Source of the DNA: Chryseobacterium shigense | GTDB lineage: Bacteria > Bacteroidota > Bacteroidia > Flavobacteriales > Weeksellaceae | Direction of reading: 5' to 3' | Assembly (NCBI RefSeq): GCF_014207845.1 | Contig: NZ_JACHLC010000001.1 | Span: forward strand, 1,426,001 to 1,490,000 | DNA length: 64,000 nt | Part shown: positions 62,323-64,000 of the stretch, in pieces | Numbering within the stretch: position 1 is the stretch's first letter | How the letters are laid out: each line of letters starts with the position of its first letter | The notes under the pieces: model-generated | Databases searched by the model: none | Told to the model about the DNA's origin: nothing | Seen by the model: the letters and a program-made list of their open reading frames with translations, nothing else | Program-made: the position numbers and the translations under genes

Positions 62323-63564
62323 ATGGTAAGAATATATTTTCTTGCAATTTATTTGCTTTTGGGATGCCTTGCCTTGAATGCACAGGCTCCGTGCTCAGAT
62401 TTTAATGCCTCTTCCAATTCAGGAGGCAACTGGGGTCCCTCACCTGCCCCTAATGGAAATGTATCGGTAAACTTCGGTTCCGCCAATACATTAGACGGAT
62501 CTCAATATCTTATTTTAGGAGATCAGTCCGGGGGTTCGTGGTATCAGAACTCTACAGATTACAGAGATCTTGGAAAAAGATTCCTTGGCCAGTGCCTGTT
62601 TTTTGATGTTTATCTGAAAAATGACAGTGATTCCGGACAGCCTTACCACCCTTTCATCACTATTTCCAATGGGGTTCACAATGCTACATTTACGGCCAAT
62701 GTAACAATCACACCCGGAAGCGGATGGGTACGTATTAAAGCTCCCATACAGCTTTCAAGCAGCGGAATACTCCCAAGTAATTCAGACGGAAGCTGGGTAC
62801 TGAACACTTCTACCAACCCTGCAGATTTTGACAATATGATGATGACTTCCACCACACTGGCCATTTCTCCTGATATTACCAGCACCCAGCAGGAAATTAT
62901 ATATTTTGATAACATTTGCGTAAAACCATGCAGCGACTGTACGGCAGATTTTACACTTGATACTTCGTTCAGTACAGTAACCAACACGGCTAATGCCAAT
63001 GTAACGATAATCAATCCTATCCTGTATTCCACTCCAGGAAATCCCGGACCTACTTATTTAATAGATTGGGGAGATGGTTCCTCGTCTAATTTTATTTACC
63101 CTACTACTCCACATACCTATTCTACAGCTGGAACCTACACCGTTTGTGTAAGCGAGAACCAGGGTAAATCTTCGAAATGCAAGAGATGCTTTACTTTCTG
63201 CTACAGGCCGTCTGTTATTCCGTCAAAAGAGAGCAGCCCGGTTATAAAGACACCGTCAACGATGTCCGAAATTGAAACAATTATAAAAGAAGAGATCAGA
63301 AATAATGAACAGAAGGACTTTTTCCTTGTTCCCAATCCTGCAAATGAATATGTAGAGCTACAAACAACACTTGCCGGAAGAGAGGTTGTATCAGTAAGGC
63401 TTATAGATGTATCCGGAAAAGTGGTACTGGAAAAATCAGAAAACCTTGACAGCGGAAGACAAAGCATTAAGCTCAATATAGAAAAAATGAATCAGGGAAC
63501 CTATGTTGTTGAATTGAAATCAAAAGATAAAATCAGTTCACAAAAGCTGATTGTCTCAAAATAA
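62323..63564 (+). CDS. Secreted T9SS type A protein with PKD domain
   Basis: 413 aa. Signal peptide (MVRIYFLAIYLLLGCLALNAQ), an N-terminal beta-sandwich module (about 25-205) and a CxxxCxxC segment (CVKPCSDCTADF). A PKD domain spans about 210-290 (YLIDWGDGSSSNF and HTYSTAGTYTVCVS). The C-terminal 80 residues are a type A T9SS sorting domain (FFLVPNPANEYVELQTTLAG...GTYVVELKSKDKISSQKLIV). It is probably surface-attached or released. Another possible output of the two-component system upstream, but no LytTR repeat was seen before it. Confidence 0.9.
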   Translation: MVRIYFLAIYLLLGCLALNAQAPCSDFNASSNSGGNWGPSPAPNGNVSVNFGSANTLDGSQYLILGDQSGGSWYQNSTDYRDLGKRFLGQCLFFDVYLKNDSDSGQPYHPFITISNGVHNATFTANVTITPGSGWVRIKAPIQLSSSGILPSNSDGSWVLNTSTNPADFDNMMMTSTTLAISPDITSTQQEIIYFDNICVKPCSDCTADFTLDTSFSTVTNTANANVTIINPILYSTPGNPGPTYLIDWGDGSSSNFIYPTTPHTYSTAGTYTVCVSENQGKSSKCKRCFTFCYRPSVIPSKESSPVIKTPSTMSEIETIIKEEIRNNEQKDFFLVPNPANEYVELQTTLAGREVVSVRLIDVSGKVVLEKSENLDSGRQSIKLNIEKMNQGTYVVELKSKDKISSQKLIVSK

Positions 63565-63597
63565 CTGATTCTTACTTCATAAGATATACCATACAAT

Positions 63598-63632
63598 AAA
63601 TTGAGAAGAGCTTCTTGAACTCTTCTCAATTT
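63598..63632 (+). terminator. Hairpin after the PKD protein gene
   Basis: 13-bp stem AAATTGAGAAGAG / CTCTTCTCAATTT with a 9-base loop; no strong T tract. Confidence 0.6.
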
Positions 63633-63711
63633 ACAACCCTTTAGATTTTTAGCTTTTTATCCTTCAAAAAATGAAAAGTTTAAATTCTGTATAACACTTA
63701 AAATCAAAAAA

Positions 63712-64000
63712 ATGAAAAAAATCACGATCTATATTGCTGTGGTTTCTCTTTTTGCTGCATCCTGCTCGAATGCAATAGAAGAATACGAAGCCGAAGCTTC
63801 CACTTCTCAAGTTATAAAGAGTAATAAGCTGGATGATGAGACACAGTATGCGGAAGAAGGAGAACCTACTGTGTTGGGAAGGCAGATTCCTATTCCTTAC
63901 ACTATTGAAAACATGACTTCAGCCTATGAATCATTAATGGCAGAGCCAAAAAAAGAAGGCAACAGGTCATTAAACCATGTGAATATCCGCACCACCCACA
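63712..64000 (+). CDS. Lipoprotein of unknown function, cut by window edge
   Basis: 96 codons visible. Lipobox AASC with Cys18 followed by SNAIEEYEAEA, an acidic export-type start. Then PTVLGRQIPIPYTIENMTSA and HVNIRTTH. Similar openings (PYTVENM..., then a Thr-His segment) recur in flavobacterial lipoproteins near T9SS genes, from memory; no function is known. The frame is open to the end of the window, so size and domains cannot be judged. Confidence 0.7.
   Translation, partial: MKKITIYIAVVSLFAASCSNAIEEYEAEASTSQVIKSNKLDDETQYAEEGEPTVLGRQIPIPYTIENMTSAYESLMAEPKKEGNRSLNHVNIRTTH

Overview
The window is a stretch of chromosome from a low-GC member of the Bacteroidota, most likely a Chryseobacterium-type flavobacterium (family Weeksellaceae). 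The signs are T9SS cargo proteins with type A and gliding-type C-termini, a GLPGLI-family protein, a TonB receptor with its own lipoprotein, repeated TTG-19-TAnnTTTG (-33/-7) promoters, and a subclass B1 metallo-beta-lactamase that closely resembles the IND/CGB enzymes of Chryseobacterium. No transposase, integrase, phage gene or CRISPR array was seen.

Layout. 1-6.1 kb: tripartite RND efflux operon (TetR, TolC, adaptor, pump; the pump is cut by the window edge), with two identical palindromic operators around the tetR promoter. 6.3-10.2 kb: a 1308-aa secreted T9SS protein. 10.3-12 kb: CvfB-like RNA-binding protein and arylamine N-acetyltransferase. 12.1-19 kb: a four-gene operon of TonB-dependent receptor, DUF4876-type lipoprotein, DUF6850-type outer-membrane barrel and di-haem cytochrome c peroxidase. 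Its substrate is unknown and it is the best candidate here for an undescribed system. 19.2-24.4 kb: lpdA, a cupin, a small Cys-rich protein, and a polysaccharide deacetylase/formyltransferase/glycosyltransferase operon. 24.5-28.8 kb: recQ (zinc cysteines largely lost), kdsD-like isomerase, tatC. 28.8-33.5 kb: a possible small antisense gene, M1 and M61 metallopeptidases, and the B1 beta-lactamase. 33.6-38.5 kb: a REP-like perfect inverted repeat, a sensor kinase, dacB, pepE, a TPR protein and a YdeI/DUF1905 protein.

38.6-44.4 kb: a 14-copy heptanucleotide tandem repeat against the transaldolase promoter, a maltose-type acetyltransferase, and a BlaI / M56 (BlaR1-like) / GLPGLI operon whose predicted operator lies on the blaI -7 box. 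44.5-45.2 kb: a structured intergenic element and three tandem initiator tRNA-fMet genes separated by hairpins that differ by a compensatory base pair. 45.3-48.6 kb: a housekeeping operon (Sua5, CPBP protease, YaaA, PrmC, DUF4180). 48.7-57.5 kb: epimerase/SDR pair, AraC-type regulator, then topoisomerase IV genes with a small membrane protein between parE and parC and a rhomboid protease after them. 57.6-64 kb: a propeller-type sensor kinase with an overlapping LytTR response regulator, a LytTR-like direct repeat before a lipoprotein of unknown function, a T9SS protein with a PKD domain, and the start of another lipoprotein.

Functions are assigned from motifs read by eye. No database search was run, so family names without visible catalytic motifs (DUF numbers, GLPGLI, CvfB) rest on recall of family sequences.
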